Origin: Anaerolineae bacterium
GTDB lineage: Bacteria > Chloroflexota > Anaerolineae > Anaerolineales > UBA11858
Direction: 5' to 3'
DNA: 33,068 nucleotides
Assembly (NCBI GenBank): GCA_014382605.1
Contig: JACNJM010000183.1
Coordinates: 1 to 33,068, forward strand
Under the pieces are notes generated by a model. It was not told where the DNA came from, made no database searches, and saw only the letters and a program-made list of their open reading frames with translations. Each line of letters opens with the position of its first letter. Position 1 is the first letter of the stretch. Position numbers and translations under genes: made by a program. Positions 1-10,519 of the stretch are shown here, piece after piece.

Positions 1-134
1 GAAATCGTCTACAAAGAAAATATTACATCACAAACCAATTACTACGTCATTTAGTTACAGTATCATACCAAATCATACGTCACTTTGCACATAGACTTGT
101 AAAATTCCCCAAAGATCTATTACACACATATAAT

Positions 135-167
135 CAAAAAGCGCCAGAACATATCCAGCGCTTTTTG
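135..167 (-). terminator. Intrinsic terminator downstream of the class II RNR gene
   Basis: CAAAAAGCGC (135-144) and GCGCTTTTTG (158-167) form a 10-bp perfect stem with a 13-nt loop. On the minus strand it ends in a T-run and sits just after the stop codon at 171-173. Confidence 0.85.
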
Positions 168-170
168 TTT

Positions 171-2747
171 TCAACATTCGCTATAACCGCAGGCATAACA
201 CTTGCGGCAACCCTCTTCATTTACCACTGCCGCCTGTCCACAATCGGGGCAGAGATCACCAATTTTGAAGTTCGGCGGGGGGGGGGCATCCGCAGCTAGC
301 GTGGATTTTCGTTCAGTTGCGTGATGCCCGTTGCCGTGTTCCACTTCTTTCCAGGCATATTCATCGAGGGAGTTTTCGAGATATTCGCGCAGGGCTTGCG
401 ACACACCATCGGGCAAGGAGCGCACCCGGTTGACGCCAAACCCCAGGGAGCGGCCACCGCCAATTCCAGAAAGTTGATGAACGATCTCGTTGAGACGTTC
501 GCGCGGCTCAATGGGTGAGGCGATGCGTAATAAATACGAAAGCAAGCGCCCTATAGCTTCAGAAACCGCGGCTGTGTCCGAGCCTGCTTTGGCGGTGTTG
601 ATGAAAACTTCAAAAGGTTGGTCGCCCCCGTTTTCATTGACTGTAACAAAGGCTTTGCCCAACGGTGTGTTGACATTGTAGGTATATCCCTTGAGACGAC
701 GCGGGCGCGGTTTCTTGGTCTCATGCCACAGAACTAACGGCTCTTTCTCGGCAGTGGGCGCGGCCGCCCGGCCATTTTCCTTCTCACTGGCAGTCGATTG
801 TGTCTCCAAAACTACTTTCTGGCGCGAACCGGTTATGTAAACTGTCGTACCTTTGCACCCCAATTCCCAGGCCAGTTTATAGGCAGTGGCAACATCTTCT
901 TCCAGCGCGTCTGGCGGGAAATTAATCGTCTTGGAAAGGCTGTTGTCGACAAATGCCTGCAAAGCAGCCTGCATACGCACATGGTCATCCGCGCTAATAT
1001 CTTGTGAGACGACAAATGTTTCACGCAGGTGTTCAGGTAGAATCTCAACATTCTGACAACTCCCACTCTCTACAACCCCGGCGACGATTTCCTGATGAGT
1101 ATCTTCTTCGATACCGGCTTCAAAGAGCGCTTTCTCAAACAAGGGGCTGGTATAGGTGAGTTGCATATCTTTACCGTTATCATCCACATGACGGGTATAG
1201 GCCAGAGCAAACACAGGTTCGCAGCCATACCCCTCACAATCTGCCACGGTTGCAATTGTGCCTGTGGGGGCAATCGTCGTTTGGGCGGCATTGCGAATAC
1301 CATATTGACGAATGCCATCCAGAATGGCATCCCAATCCAGCGTTGGGCGCTCCCAATCCTGATGATAGGGGCTTAGCGGGCTGGGCGATTCCCAGGTGAG
1401 GTTCTGCGGGTCATAGATACTGCCTGAGATTCCGGGGAACGCGCCGCGGTCCCGAGCAAGCTCGATGCTGGTCTTCATAACATGATAGCGCACAAATTCC
1501 ATCACCTGAGCGGCAAATTCTTGTCCAATTGAAGAGCCGTAGCGAATACCGGCATGGTACATCATATCGCCCAAACCCATGATACCCAACCCAATCCGGC
1601 GGGCGTTGAGCGCGGCTTTGCGCAATTCTGGCACTGCGGGGACATAGGCATTCGCATCGACAACATTATCTAAAAAGCGTGTGGCGAGTTCTATGGATGT
1701 TTGCAGTTTTTCCCAATCCACATTGCCATCCGGGCCAAAGTGCTGGGCCAGGTTGACTGAGCCGAGGCAGCAATTTTCATAAGGCCCCAAAAATTGCTCG
1801 CCGCATGGATTTGTCGCTTCAAGCATATAGAGATGCGGTACCGGGTTACTACGATTGGCGGCATCCAGGAAAAGCACACCCGGCTCGCCGTTATGATGCG
1901 CGTGGGCAACAATCTTGTCGAAAAGTTGGCGCGCCCGCACGCGTCGGTGAGTAATCACAGGGATACCCGCTGCCTCGGCCTGATCGAGGGTGCCACTAAA
2001 ACCGCGATAGGAAGGATGATCTACATCGGGGAAACGCAACGACCACAAAGCATCATGTTCAACAGCCTTCATAAAGGCATCGGTAATACCCACAGAGATA
2101 TTGAAATTGGTAATTGCGTTTTCATCTATCTTGCAGGTGATAAATTCTTCAATATCGGGGTGATCAACGCGCAGCACAGCCATATTGGCCCCGCGGCGTG
2201 TGCCGCCCTGAGCGATTTCGCCAAACGCTTTGTCGTAAACTCTCAAGAAACCAACTGGCCCCGTAGCCTCCCCGGAGGATGTTTTGATTAATGCTCCTTT
2301 TGGACGCAGGCGTGAAAATGAGAATCCATTACCACCACCAGTTTGCTGGATCAGTGCAGCGTTGCGTAGTGTTTGGAAGATGCCATCGTTCCAGCGCCCC
2401 ATATCATCACTGAGCGGCAGCACGAAGCAAGCGGCCAACTGTCCCAGGGGTGTGCCTGCCCCTGTGAAGGTGGGTGAGTTCGGAAGAAAACGTTTTTCGG
2501 CAAGCAGAGCGTAGAACTGGCGCGCCAATTCCGAGGGAGTCCCGCCCCACTCTTCTTCCACCGCGGCAATATTCCAGGCTACGCGCCAGAAGGTCTCTTC
2601 TACAGTTTCAACCGGCTGTCCATTTTGATCCCGGCGCATATAACGACGCTTGAAAACCTGATAGGAATTTTCCGATAGTTTTATTTGGCGCATATCATCA
2701 GGCAATTGCGCTTTTTCAATTTGGTGTGTATTAGTCGTTAAAACCAT
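171..2747 (-). CDS. nrdJ: Adenosylcobalamin-dependent (class II) ribonucleoside-diphosphate reductase with TSCPD-like domain and C-terminal Cys-rich zinc-ribbon tail
   Basis: [21 protein letters not shown] motif, [22 protein letters not shown], and C-terminal CPDCGQ...[12 protein letters not shown]. The ATG at 2747 is preceded by AAAGAGGAG, so it is preferred over the track's TTG at 2768. Confidence 0.93.
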   Translation of the reverse strand: MVLTTNTHQIEKAQLPDDMRQIKLSENSYQVFKRRYMRRDQNGQPVETVEETFWRVAWNIAAVEEEWGGTPSELARQFYALLAEKRFLPNSPTFTGAGTPLGQLAACFVLPLSDDMGRWNDGIFQTLRNAALIQQTGGGNGFSFSRLRPKGALIKTSSGEATGPVGFLRVYDKAFGEIAQGGTRRGANMAVLRVDHPDIEEFITCKIDENAITNFNISVGITDAFMKAVEHDALWSLRFPDVDHPSYRGFSGTLDQAEAAGIPVITHRRVRARQLFDKIVAHAHHNGEPGVLFLDAANRSNPVPHLYMLEATNPCGEQFLGPYENCCLGSVNLAQHFGPDGNVDWEKLQTSIELATRFLDNVVDANAYVPAVPELRKAALNARRIGLGIMGLGDMMYHAGIRYGSSIGQEFAAQVMEFVRYHVMKTSIELARDRGAFPGISGSIYDPQNLTWESPSPLSPYHQDWERPTLDWDAILDGIRQYGIRNAAQTTIAPTGTIATVADCEGYGCEPVFALAYTRHVDDNGKDMQLTYTSPLFEKALFEAGIEEDTHQEIVAGVVESGSCQNVEILPEHLRETFVVSQDISADDHVRMQAALQAFVDNSLSKTINFPPDALEEDVATAYKLAWELGCKGTTVYITGSRQKVVLETQSTASEKENGRAAAPTAEKEPLVLWHETKKPRPRRLKGYTYNVNTPLGKAFVTVNENGGDQPFEVFINTAKAGSDTAAVSEAIGRLLSYLLRIASPIEPRERLNEIVHQLSGIGGGRSLGFGVNRVRSLPDGVSQALREYLENSLDEYAWKEVEHGNGHHATERKSTLAADAPPPPNFKIGDLCPDCGQAAVVNEEGCRKCYACGYSEC

Positions 2748-2795
2748 TAAACGCTCCTCTTTGCTCAATAAATCGACTTGCCGCTACCCCCATGT

Positions 2796-3248
2796 TTAGT
2801 TGCTATCGAGTAGGCGGTCAATTTCTGTGCGAACGGAAATTAGGTCATCGAGGCCCAAATAGACAATCGCATAGCGAATATAGGCGATATGGTCTAATTC
2901 TTTGAGACCCGCGATGACAATATCCCCCACAACTCTTGATGAAACTTCAGCTTTGCCCATCGACTGCAAGGTGGCTTCAACCTCACCCGCTAAACGCTGA
3001 ATATCTGCCGCAGAAACAGGGCGTTTGACACACGAAATACGAATGCCGCGCATCAATTTTTCACGGTCAAATTCCTCGCGCGTGCCATCTTCTTTAATCA
3101 GCAATGGCGTAGCCAAGATAGGGCGCTCAATGGTGCTAAAGCGTTGAGCGCAGGCCAAACACTCACGGCGTCGGCGAACGCCCCAACGCTTGTCTTTTGT
3201 GGTATCAATTACTCGCGAACGTTCTGTCTGACAATAGGGACATAGCAT
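2796..3248 (-). CDS. nrdR: Transcriptional repressor NrdR (zinc ribbon plus ATP-cone)
   Basis: MLCPYCQTERSRVIDTTKDKRWGVRRRRECLACAQRFSTIERP is the NrdR zinc ribbon; the rest resembles an ATP-cone. It is adjacent to the RNR gene. Confidence 0.95.
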   Translation of the reverse strand: MLCPYCQTERSRVIDTTKDKRWGVRRRRECLACAQRFSTIERPILATPLLIKEDGTREEFDREKLMRGIRISCVKRPVSAADIQRLAGEVEATLQSMGKAEVSSRVVGDIVIAGLKELDHIAYIRYAIVYLGLDDLISVRTEIDRLLDSN

Positions 3249-3266
3249 AAGTCACACCCAAAACCA

Positions 3267-3284
3267 ACCCCCATATATGGGGGT
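3267..3284. promoter_or_regulatory. Perfect 18-bp palindrome upstream of nrdR, candidate NrdR box
   Basis: ACCCCCATATATGGGGGT is a perfect palindrome 18 bp upstream of the nrdR ATG. Its core CxATATATxG fits the NrdR-box pattern ACACwATATATwGTGT. Confidence 0.6.
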
Positions 3285-3494
3285 GTACTCAGAATTAATC
3301 CAAACATATAGCGGTTCAACAGTTCACATTCTAGCACGCCTGAGCTATTACAGCAACCTTTCCGGGGTACTAATTTACCTTAATATATTCTAAAAAGTTG
3401 AAACCTTTAAGATGGGGGCTCCGCGCAGTTTGAAACTGGCGAAAGATGTGAGAGACTTTCTGTAAAGCGTATCCGGATTTCACCTTAAAACCCA

Positions 3495-3524
3495 GTTCCC
3501 CGCCAAAAACCTGTGGCGGGGAAC
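3495..3524 (-). terminator. Hairpin downstream of ftsZ, possible dcw operon terminator
   Basis: GTTCCCCGCC (3495-3504) and GGCGGGGAAC (3515-3524) form a 10-bp perfect stem. On the minus strand it is followed by TGGGTTTTAAGG, which is only a weak T-tract. Confidence 0.55.
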
Positions 3525-3614
3525 AAGGGGCAAACAGATGGATAGAGGCTTTGTGAGGAGGAGGCAAAACCTCTAAATTCTTAGGTCAATGAACTATTTT
3601 TTGCTACTGAATGG

Positions 3615-4712
3615 TTACGAACGCACGCGATTACGTAAGAAGGTGGGAATGTCCAGGTCTTCTGTGTTGAGCGTGCGCGGTTTAAATTCTTCGCGTTGTA
3701 CCTTTTCGGGAACAACCTCGCGCTGACGGGCAGCGCGTTCCATAATATTGCGCGGAATACCTGAACTTTCGAAGCCAGTTGCAATCACGGTCACGCGCAA
3801 ATCTTCGCCCATATCGGGATCGATCACCGCGCCAAAGATTAAGTTCACATCGGGGTGCGCGGTCTCTTTGATGATCGCTGCGGCCTGGTTGACTTCAAAA
3901 AGTGTCAATCCCGGGCCACCGGTGACATTGAAGAGAATGCCACGCGCGCCGTCAATGGTAATATCCAACAATTGGCTGGAGATAGCCTGTTCAGCAGCAT
4001 CACGGGCGCGTTCTTCACCCGAGGCTTTACCTACAGCCATCAGCGCGGCGCCGCCTTCGGACATGATGGTGCGCACATCGGCGAAGTCGAGGTTGATCAG
4101 GCCAGGGATGGTAATCAGCTCTGAAATGCCTTGAATACCCTGGCGCAAAACGTCATCGGCGACCTTGAAGGCATCTTGCAGGCTGGAGCGTTTATCGACA
4201 ATCTGGAGCAGGCGATCATTGGGGATCACGATAAGCGTATCGGCGTGCTCCTTGAGGCCATCAATCCCCAGTTCGGCAGATTTGATGCGCCGGGCGCCCT
4301 CAAATGTGAAAGGACGGGTGACAACGCCAATTGTCAGCGCTCCAATCTCGCGCGAGATCTGGGCAATCACCGAGGATGCCCCCGTTCCGGTGCCACCACC
4401 AATTCCGGCGGTGATAAAGGTCATATCGGAGCCTTTGAGAACATTGTATAGCTCCTCGGCCGATTCTTCAGCGGCTTTTTTCCCAACTTCGGGGTCGCCG
4501 CCAGAACCCAGGCCGCGCGTCAGCTTATCGCCAATGCGCACCCGGATTGAAGCGCGCGACAGAGCCAGCGCCTGAGCATCGGTATTGACTGCGATGAATT
4601 CCACACCTTGCAGGCCTTCATCGATCATGCGGTCAACCGCGTTGCAGCCGCCACCGCCAACACCAACCACTTTTATGCGGGCAAATGATTCAGGTTGATT
4701 CATTGTTTGCAT
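3615..4712 (-). CDS. ftsZ: Cell division protein FtsZ
   Basis: [13 protein letters not shown] tubulin signature, N-terminal [17 protein letters not shown]-terminal [11 protein letters not shown] peptide. GAGGAG upstream of the start. Confidence 0.98.
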   Translation of the reverse strand: MQTMNQPESFARIKVVGVGGGGCNAVDRMIDEGLQGVEFIAVNTDAQALALSRASIRVRIGDKLTRGLGSGGDPEVGKKAAEESAEELYNVLKGSDMTFITAGIGGGTGTGASSVIAQISREIGALTIGVVTRPFTFEGARRIKSAELGIDGLKEHADTLIVIPNDRLLQIVDKRSSLQDAFKVADDVLRQGIQGISELITIPGLINLDFADVRTIMSEGGAALMAVGKASGEERARDAAEQAISSQLLDITIDGARGILFNVTGGPGLTLFEVNQAAAIIKETAHPDVNLIFGAVIDPDMGEDLRVTVIATGFESSGIPRNIMERAARQREVVPEKVQREEFKPRTLNTEDLDIPTFLRNRVRS

Positions 4713-4848
4713 TTTGTCTTCTCCTCGTTTTGAGCTTTTATGTTAGCGCCTGAGGAAATCTGGAGCACCTGCTTCGTGAAGGCTCAAAAGAATTCCTCTA
4801 TTCTACCAAAAGCTCCTTCATAATACGGCTGGTCTTTCTTAAAATTTG

Positions 4849-6084
4849 CTAAGGCAACAATCGCCGCAGCCAGTCTTTCATTTTCATCCAATCTACGTTT
4901 TCACCCGAGATGATCGGGCGACGCGAACTGTAGGCACCGACAAATTCACTCATCAGCACAGCCCAGCGCAACAAACCAACACTGGTTGCATACGCCGGAG
5001 AATTAAGTTGATCGACCATACCAATGATATTCTTGGGCTGGGAGATTTGCACCGGCATCCCCAATACATCCTTTGCCAATTGACGAATACCTGGCAAATT
5101 ACTCACACCACCCGTCAAGATCATGCCTGCGGGCAGCAAGCCATCATAACCCGAGCGTTTGATTTCCTGCAAAACCAGGCTGAAAATTTCTTCAATACGC
5201 GCTTCAATAATGTGGGTCAGATCGCCGCGTAATATCTTTACGGGATCTTTTTCGCCAAAGGGATTGATATAAAAAGCTTCTTCGGGGTCAATCTCGCCTT
5301 GCAGCGCATGCCCGTGCTTTAGTTTTATCTCTTCGGCTTGCTCAAGCGATAAGTGCAACCCGTGGGCAATATCGGAGGTGACATGATTGCCGCCAACGCC
5401 CAGCACCATCGTGTGCCACACATCGCCATCAATGAATATTGCCATATCGGTTGTGCCGCCGCCAATATCACACACAACCACCCCCATTTCGCGCTCCGAA
5501 TCTGAGAGTACAACTTCTGCGGAAGCCAGGGGATTGAGTACAAACTGGCTGGCGTGCACCCCCGCAGCCGCAACAGCCTGACGCAGGTTTTCCACCGTGG
5601 CAGCCGCGGCAGTAATCACATGCGTTTCCACTTCCAGCCGGTAGCCGTGCATCCCCGTCGGGACACGAATGCCGCCCTGCCCATCCACAACGAAATCACG
5701 CTGAATCACATGAATCACTTCGCGATTATGCGGAATTGAAACTGCGCGGGCGGCTTCTACAGCTCGCACAACATCGTCATTGCTAATTGTGCGCCCCGAT
5801 ACGCCTACCACACCGCGACTATTTTCTGATGTAATAAACGATCCCGCCAAACTCACCAGCGCCGATTCAATTTCAAGGCCAGACGTATGTTCAGCTTTTT
5901 CGACCGAGCGCGCAATGACTGCACCGGCCGCGTTCAAATCTACCACGCCGCCTTTGCGCATTCCTTTCGAGGGTTCAATGCCTACGCCCAAAATTCGCAA
6001 CTGGCTATCATTCTCTAAACGGGCAACCAGCGTGCAAGTCTTGGTCGTTCCGACATCAATACCAACAATAATTGGCGATTCCAT
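4849..6084 (-). CDS. ftsA: Cell division protein FtsA
   Basis: Actin-like IVGIDVGTTKTCTLVA, CDIGGGTTDMAIF, ILTGGVSNLPGI. Directly upstream of ftsZ. Confidence 0.96.
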   Translation of the reverse strand: MESPIIVGIDVGTTKTCTLVARLENDSQLRILGVGIEPSKGMRKGGVVDLNAAGAVIARSVEKAEHTSGLEIESALVSLAGSFITSENSRGVVGVSGRTISNDDVVRAVEAARAVSIPHNREVIHVIQRDFVVDGQGGIRVPTGMHGYRLEVETHVITAAAATVENLRQAVAAAGVHASQFVLNPLASAEVVLSDSEREMGVVVCDIGGGTTDMAIFIDGDVWHTMVLGVGGNHVTSDIAHGLHLSLEQAEEIKLKHGHALQGEIDPEEAFYINPFGEKDPVKILRGDLTHIIEARIEEIFSLVLQEIKRSGYDGLLPAGMILTGGVSNLPGIRQLAKDVLGMPVQISQPKNIIGMVDQLNSPAYATSVGLLRWAVLMSEFVGAYSSRRPIISGENVDWMKMKDWLRRLLP

Positions 6085-6086
6085 AG

Positions 6087-7094
6087 CTAAGGCTCCAAAC
6101 GATAAAACGGAGCATGCAAATACTCCACACTAATCATGGCAGGCTGAATCCCTTCCCGATTCAAATGCCGCAACAAAGTATCATAAATGGCAATTTTCAT
6201 CTTTACATTGTCATCATCCATACCAAAATATACGATCCAGCCATGCGGATCGTGCCAGCCAAATCCGTGTTCACCATCGTACAAAAGGTCAACACTGTCC
6301 GGCGCATAATTTCTGACTGACAAAATTGCCGTGACCATTTCCGGCGTCATGAGGGGATGTGACTCGCCGGTTTCTTCGCCCTCATCCAGAATGATCGGCG
6401 CGGGAGGCGGGGTTGATGCGACCACCCGAACCAGATTACTTGCATCCCCGCGCGGGGGAAACGCAAATCCCTGAGCATCGACCCACTGCGCTTGACCATC
6501 CAACTCCCAAACCAGCACCGGCGCGCGTTCTTCAACCGTCACCGTAACCTGGGCAGGAAAACTTACCGTCACCGCGGCAGATGTCAATCCATCCAGCGTG
6601 TCAACCAACTGACTGGCAATCACCTGAGGTTCGACAAGAAAAATAGGCTGGTTGTAAATCAACATCATCCGGCTGATACTCTCGGAAGATAAATACACAC
6701 CGCCCGCAATTTCAACATCTTTCACCCGATAAACAGGCGAAGTAAATAAATAATACAAAACACCCGAAAGCAACAAAACAAACATAAAAGATACCAAACG
6801 CCAGCCAACCCTAATCACCGGCACTGCGGGCAGACGCATCTCGACGCCCGGCGCAGGCAAGGCAATATCATAACGGCGCTTGACTCTTTTAGTCTTGGCG
6901 CGTGAATTTTGTACGGAGGCTGGCGTACCGCCGCGCACCATCACCGGAGGCAACGCCAAACGAGCGCCAGACGTTTTTTTACGGCGCGCAACCTGATTGC
7001 CCTGTGTATTCCGTTTTTCTCGAACCTGTTTGGCCCGCGGCAAAGTCGCTTCACGCTTCATAGCAGGAGTTATCTTTCGCCTTCGTAGCGCCAC
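6087..7094 (-). CDS. ftsQ: FtsQ/DivIB-type cell division protein (POTRA)
   Basis: Basic N-terminus, one TM helix (LVSFMFVLLLSGVLYYLF), POTRA-like YRVKDVEIAGGVYLSSESI. Located between ddl and ftsA. Start is GTG at 7094 (overlapping ddl) or ATG at 7061. Confidence 0.88.
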   Translation of the reverse strand: MALRRRKITPAMKREATLPRAKQVREKRNTQGNQVARRKKTSGARLALPPVMVRGGTPASVQNSRAKTKRVKRRYDIALPAPGVEMRLPAVPVIRVGWRLVSFMFVLLLSGVLYYLFTSPVYRVKDVEIAGGVYLSSESISRMMLIYNQPIFLVEPQVIASQLVDTLDGLTSAAVTVSFPAQVTVTVEERAPVLVWELDGQAQWVDAQGFAFPPRGDASNLVRVVASTPPPAPIILDEGEETGESHPLMTPEMVTAILSVRNYAPDSVDLLYDGEHGFGWHDPHGWIVYFGMDDDNVKMKIAIYDTLLRHLNREGIQPAMISVEYLHAPFYRLEP

Positions 7095-8188
7095 TGAGTT
7101 TGATCACGCTCGGAGCGACGCTCCACAGCCAGTTCAATCAGGCGGTTGCATATATCCGCATACGACATACCGCAGGCTTCCCATAGCTTCGGGTACATAC
7201 TAATTTGGGTAAACCCCGGCAGCGTATTAACTTCATTGAGATAGAATTCACCGCTATCCTTGTCCAGCAAAAAGTCCACTCGCGCCATGCCTGCGCAATC
7301 AATCGCCTGATAGGCGCGCACGGCAGTACTACGCATCATTTCAGCCGTTTCGGCGGGGATATCCGCAGGGATAAAGGCTTGCGAGCGGTCATCATGATAT
7401 TTGGCATCATACGAGTAAAAATCGGCTTCGGGGCGGATCTCGCCCGGAATCGATGCCTGGGGGTGATCGTTGCCCAAAACGCTGATTTCAATCTCGCGGG
7501 CATTAATGCCGCGCTCAATCAGAATTCGGCGATCAAATTGGGCCGCATGCAGCAAACCTTCTAACAAATCGGCACGGTTGTAGCACTTACTCACACCCAC
7601 CGAAGAACCCATATTGGCCGGTTTGACAAACACGGGGTATGCCAGCGAGGTTTCAACCTGATCGAGAATTGCATCCATATTTTTGTGGAGATCGCTGCGC
7701 AAACTAAGTACCTCATCCACCACAGGGATATTATTAGCGCGCATCACCGCTTTGAAAACAGCTTTATCCATGCCCACAGAAGAACCCAGCACGCCCGCGC
7801 CAACGTAGGCAACATTTGCCATCTCGAACAGGCCTTGCAGCGTACCATCCTCACCGAAGGTGCCATGCAGAATTGGAAAATATACATCGACATCGGTGAA
7901 GTGTTCAAACTGCTCTCCGTGGGGCGTATTTTTGATTAGATAGAGGCCGCGGCGGTTGGGGTCTGGCAGTAATGTGACCGGCGTCAGGCGACTCGTTTTC
8001 TCGGCAACAAAAGCATCCAACACGCGTTCACCAGCCAGCCAGATACCTTCATGCGTGATGCCAATCTCAATCACATCATATTTGTCGACATCCAACGCCG
8101 CAAAAACCGCGCGCGCTGACATGCGCGAAACCGCATGTTCACCTGAACGACCACCAAATAAAACTGCTACTTTCAATTTCTCTGTCAT
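7070..8188 (-). CDS. ddl: D-alanine--D-alanine ligase
   Basis: VAVLFGGRSGEHAVSRMSA, VFVKPANMGSSVGVSKC, FYLNEVNTLPGFT. Confidence 0.96.
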   Translation of the reverse strand: MTEKLKVAVLFGGRSGEHAVSRMSARAVFAALDVDKYDVIEIGITHEGIWLAGERVLDAFVAEKTSRLTPVTLLPDPNRRGLYLIKNTPHGEQFEHFTDVDVYFPILHGTFGEDGTLQGLFEMANVAYVGAGVLGSSVGMDKAVFKAVMRANNIPVVDEVLSLRSDLHKNMDAILDQVETSLAYPVFVKPANMGSSVGVSKCYNRADLLEGLLHAAQFDRRILIERGINAREIEISVLGNDHPQASIPGEIRPEADFYSYDAKYHDDRSQAFIPADIPAETAEMMRSTAVRAYQAIDCAGMARVDFLLDKDSGEFYLNEVNTLPGFTQISMYPKLWEACGMSYADICNRLIELAVERRSERDQTQWRYEGER

Positions 8189-8192
8189 AAGC

Positions 8193-9134
8193 TTAGCCCA
8201 ACGGAAGAAAATCTCCCAATAACTCTATCTCCAATTCAAGCGTGATGCCAAATTCTTGCAAAATAAGTTGACGCACCTGTGAAATCAGGGCATAAATATC
8301 GCTGGCGCTGGCGCCACCATGATTAATGAAAAAATTGGCGTGCAAGGGGCTAATTTCTGCATTGCCCACGCGAGTACCCTTAAGCCCTGCGGCCTCAATC
8401 AGGCGGCCCGCATAATCGCCGGGTGGGTTCTTGAACATGGAACCCATGCTTGCTCCAGGAGGCTGCGTGCGGCGGCGGAATTCGGCATAGTCATCCATTT
8501 TTTGTTGGATCGTCGCTGAATCGCCAGAAGTAAGCGCAAAGCGCGCCGCCAACACGACGGCTGCTATTTTTTCGCGCTTCAACCGGCTGGAACGATACTC
8601 AAAGCCCATTTCGTCAACAGAATAAGTTTTACGCGTACCACTCTGATGCAAGATTTCTGCCATCAGTAGATTTCCGGCTACATCGCCACCGTGCGCCCCA
8701 GCATTGCCAAATATCGCGCCACCGACTGTGCCAGGGATACCGGCAGCCCATTCCAGGCCTGACAAACGATGTGCAGCCGCGCGCCGGGCAAGGCTGCCAA
8801 AATTTACGCCAGATGCCGTCCAAACCGCGGGTGGATCCGAAGCCGTGTCAAATTCTATTTCACGCGCCCGGTTGAGCAGCACAATATCGCGCACACCGTC
8901 ATCACTCACTAACACATTCGAGCCACCGCCTAACACGCGGAAGGGCATCTCAAGTTCCCACAACTGCTGAGCGGCCTGAGCCAACGCTTCAACAGAATTA
9001 ACCAGCAAGAGCACATCGGCCTGGCCGCCTACCCGCGCCGCCGTATAGCGCGCCAAAAAAGCATCGGCCTGGCAATCAGCGCCAAACAGGGTCCGCAAAT
9101 GTTCATAGGCGTGTTTCTTCTCGTTTACCAACAT
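8193..9134 (-). CDS. murB: UDP-N-acetylenolpyruvoylglucosamine reductase MurB
   Basis: VLGGGSNVLVSDDGV, LEWAAGIPGTVGGAIFGNAGAHGGD, GASMGSMFKNP. Confidence 0.96.
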   Translation of the reverse strand: MLVNEKKHAYEHLRTLFGADCQADAFLARYTAARVGGQADVLLLVNSVEALAQAAQQLWELEMPFRVLGGGSNVLVSDDGVRDIVLLNRAREIEFDTASDPPAVWTASGVNFGSLARRAAAHRLSGLEWAAGIPGTVGGAIFGNAGAHGGDVAGNLLMAEILHQSGTRKTYSVDEMGFEYRSSRLKREKIAAVVLAARFALTSGDSATIQQKMDDYAEFRRRTQPPGASMGSMFKNPPGDYAGRLIEAAGLKGTRVGNAEISPLHANFFINHGGASASDIYALISQVRQLILQEFGITLELEIELLGDFLPLG

Positions 9135-10519
9135 TAGCTCTTTCCCAAGGCTTCAATCACGGGCAAGTCCGCCAGTAAATTTGCATTGATTTTGGTGGCA
9201 TCGCCTGCCGAAAGCACCAAAACTACGTCACCTGCTTGCATGTGGGTCTTCAAATACGCGACCGCAGCATCCAGATTAGGCGCGTAGTGGGCGCTTTCAC
9301 GCTGTAACGCGGTCGCGATTTGCACCGACGAAAAATTCGGATCAACGGCTTCGCGGGAACGGTAAATTTCGGTAATCAATACCTGATCGGCATCATCGAA
9401 GGCGGCCACAAATTCATCGAAAAGTAATTTGCTGCGTGAATAGGTGTGCGGCTGCCAGACTGCCCAAATTCGATGGGCTGGATAACGGGCGCGGGCTGCG
9501 GCGAGCGTGGCGCGGATCTCGGTGGGGTGGTGGGCGTAATCATCAATCAGGGTGATTCCGCCGACTTCGCCAACCACCTGAAAACGGCGGCCAGCCCCAA
9601 TGAATTCGCTGAGGCCCTGAGCAGCTTCTGCGACAGGGAGTTGCATCTGATCGATCACCACCAGGGCTGCCAGCGCATTGGCAACATTGTGCTGTCCTGG
9701 CACTTGCAGCGAAATTTGCGCCAGTTGTTCGCCGTTGTGCAGCACCGTGAAGTCAAAACCGCCGCGCGTGTTGGGGCGCATATCTTCAACAGCATAATCT
9801 GCAATGCGAGAAGCCAGCGAATAGGTCAACTTTTGGATACCGTTGGCCGCTGTGTAAATTTCGGCGGCGCCGGGATCATCCCCAAAGGTGAGTAAAATGC
9901 CGTCGGATGGCAGAAGCCTCACAAAGTCCAGGAAGGCTTGCCGAAAACTCTCCGGGGTGGGGAAAATATCGGGGTGGTCGTGTTCCACATTGGTAATCAC
10001 CGCTATGCGGGGCTTCAATCCCAAGAACATATAATCATATTCGTCGGCTTCAATCACAAAGGCAGCACCATCTCCGGCACGGGCATTGACTCCCAGATTA
10101 GCAATATCGCCACCGCAAATGAAGGATGGCTGTTGCCCTAAATATGTGAGTACCCAGGCCAACATGGCTGTGGTGGTGGTTTTTCCGTGCGATCCGGCGA
10201 TTGCCACACCCAAACGATCTTCCATGAGGCGGCCCAAAAAATCGGCACGCTTCAGGACTGGGATATTCGCCTGACGCGCGGCCACCACTTCGGGGTTGTC
10301 GTCCGGGATTGCCGATGAACGGATCACCAGATCGGGCGCGGCAATATTTTCGGCGCGGTGACCCTGATAAACACGCGCGCCCGCCTTTTCAACCGCTTGT
10401 GCCAACGGAGAATATTGCTGGTCGGAGCCGCTGACTATGTAGCCGCTCTCCAGCAAAACCCGGGCAATCGCCGAAAGGCCTGTGCCGCCAATCCCGATGA
10501 AGTGAATGTGTTGTGTCAT
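9134..10519 (-). CDS. murC: UDP-N-acetylmuramate--L-alanine ligase MurC
   Basis: HFIGIGGTGLSAIARVLLESGY, AGSHGKTTTTAMLAW, DDYAHHPTEI. Confidence 0.97.
   Translation of the reverse strand: MTQHIHFIGIGGTGLSAIARVLLESGYIVSGSDQQYSPLAQAVEKAGARVYQGHRAENIAAPDLVIRSSAIPDDNPEVVAARQANIPVLKRADFLGRLMEDRLGVAIAGSHGKTTTTAMLAWVLTYLGQQPSFICGGDIANLGVNARAGDGAAFVIEADEYDYMFLGLKPRIAVITNVEHDHPDIFPTPESFRQAFLDFVRLLPSDGILLTFGDDPGAAEIYTAANGIQKLTYSLASRIADYAVEDMRPNTRGGFDFTVLHNGEQLAQISLQVPGQHNVANALAALVVIDQMQLPVAEAAQGLSEFIGAGRRFQVVGEVGGITLIDDYAHHPTEIRATLAAARARYPAHRIWAVWQPHTYSRSKLLFDEFVAAFDDADQVLITEIYRSREAVDPNFSSVQIATALQRESAHYAPNLDAAVAYLKTHMQAGDVVLVLSAGDATKINANLLADLPVIEALGKS

Noticed and set aside
1794-2291. 165-aa plus-strand ORF antisense to nrdJ
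   Set aside because: Shadow ORF opposite a strongly supported CDS; no recognisable domain or RBS.
9446-9895. 149-aa plus-strand ORF antisense to murC
   Set aside because: Shadow ORF opposite conserved MurC; low-complexity, unrecognisable translation.
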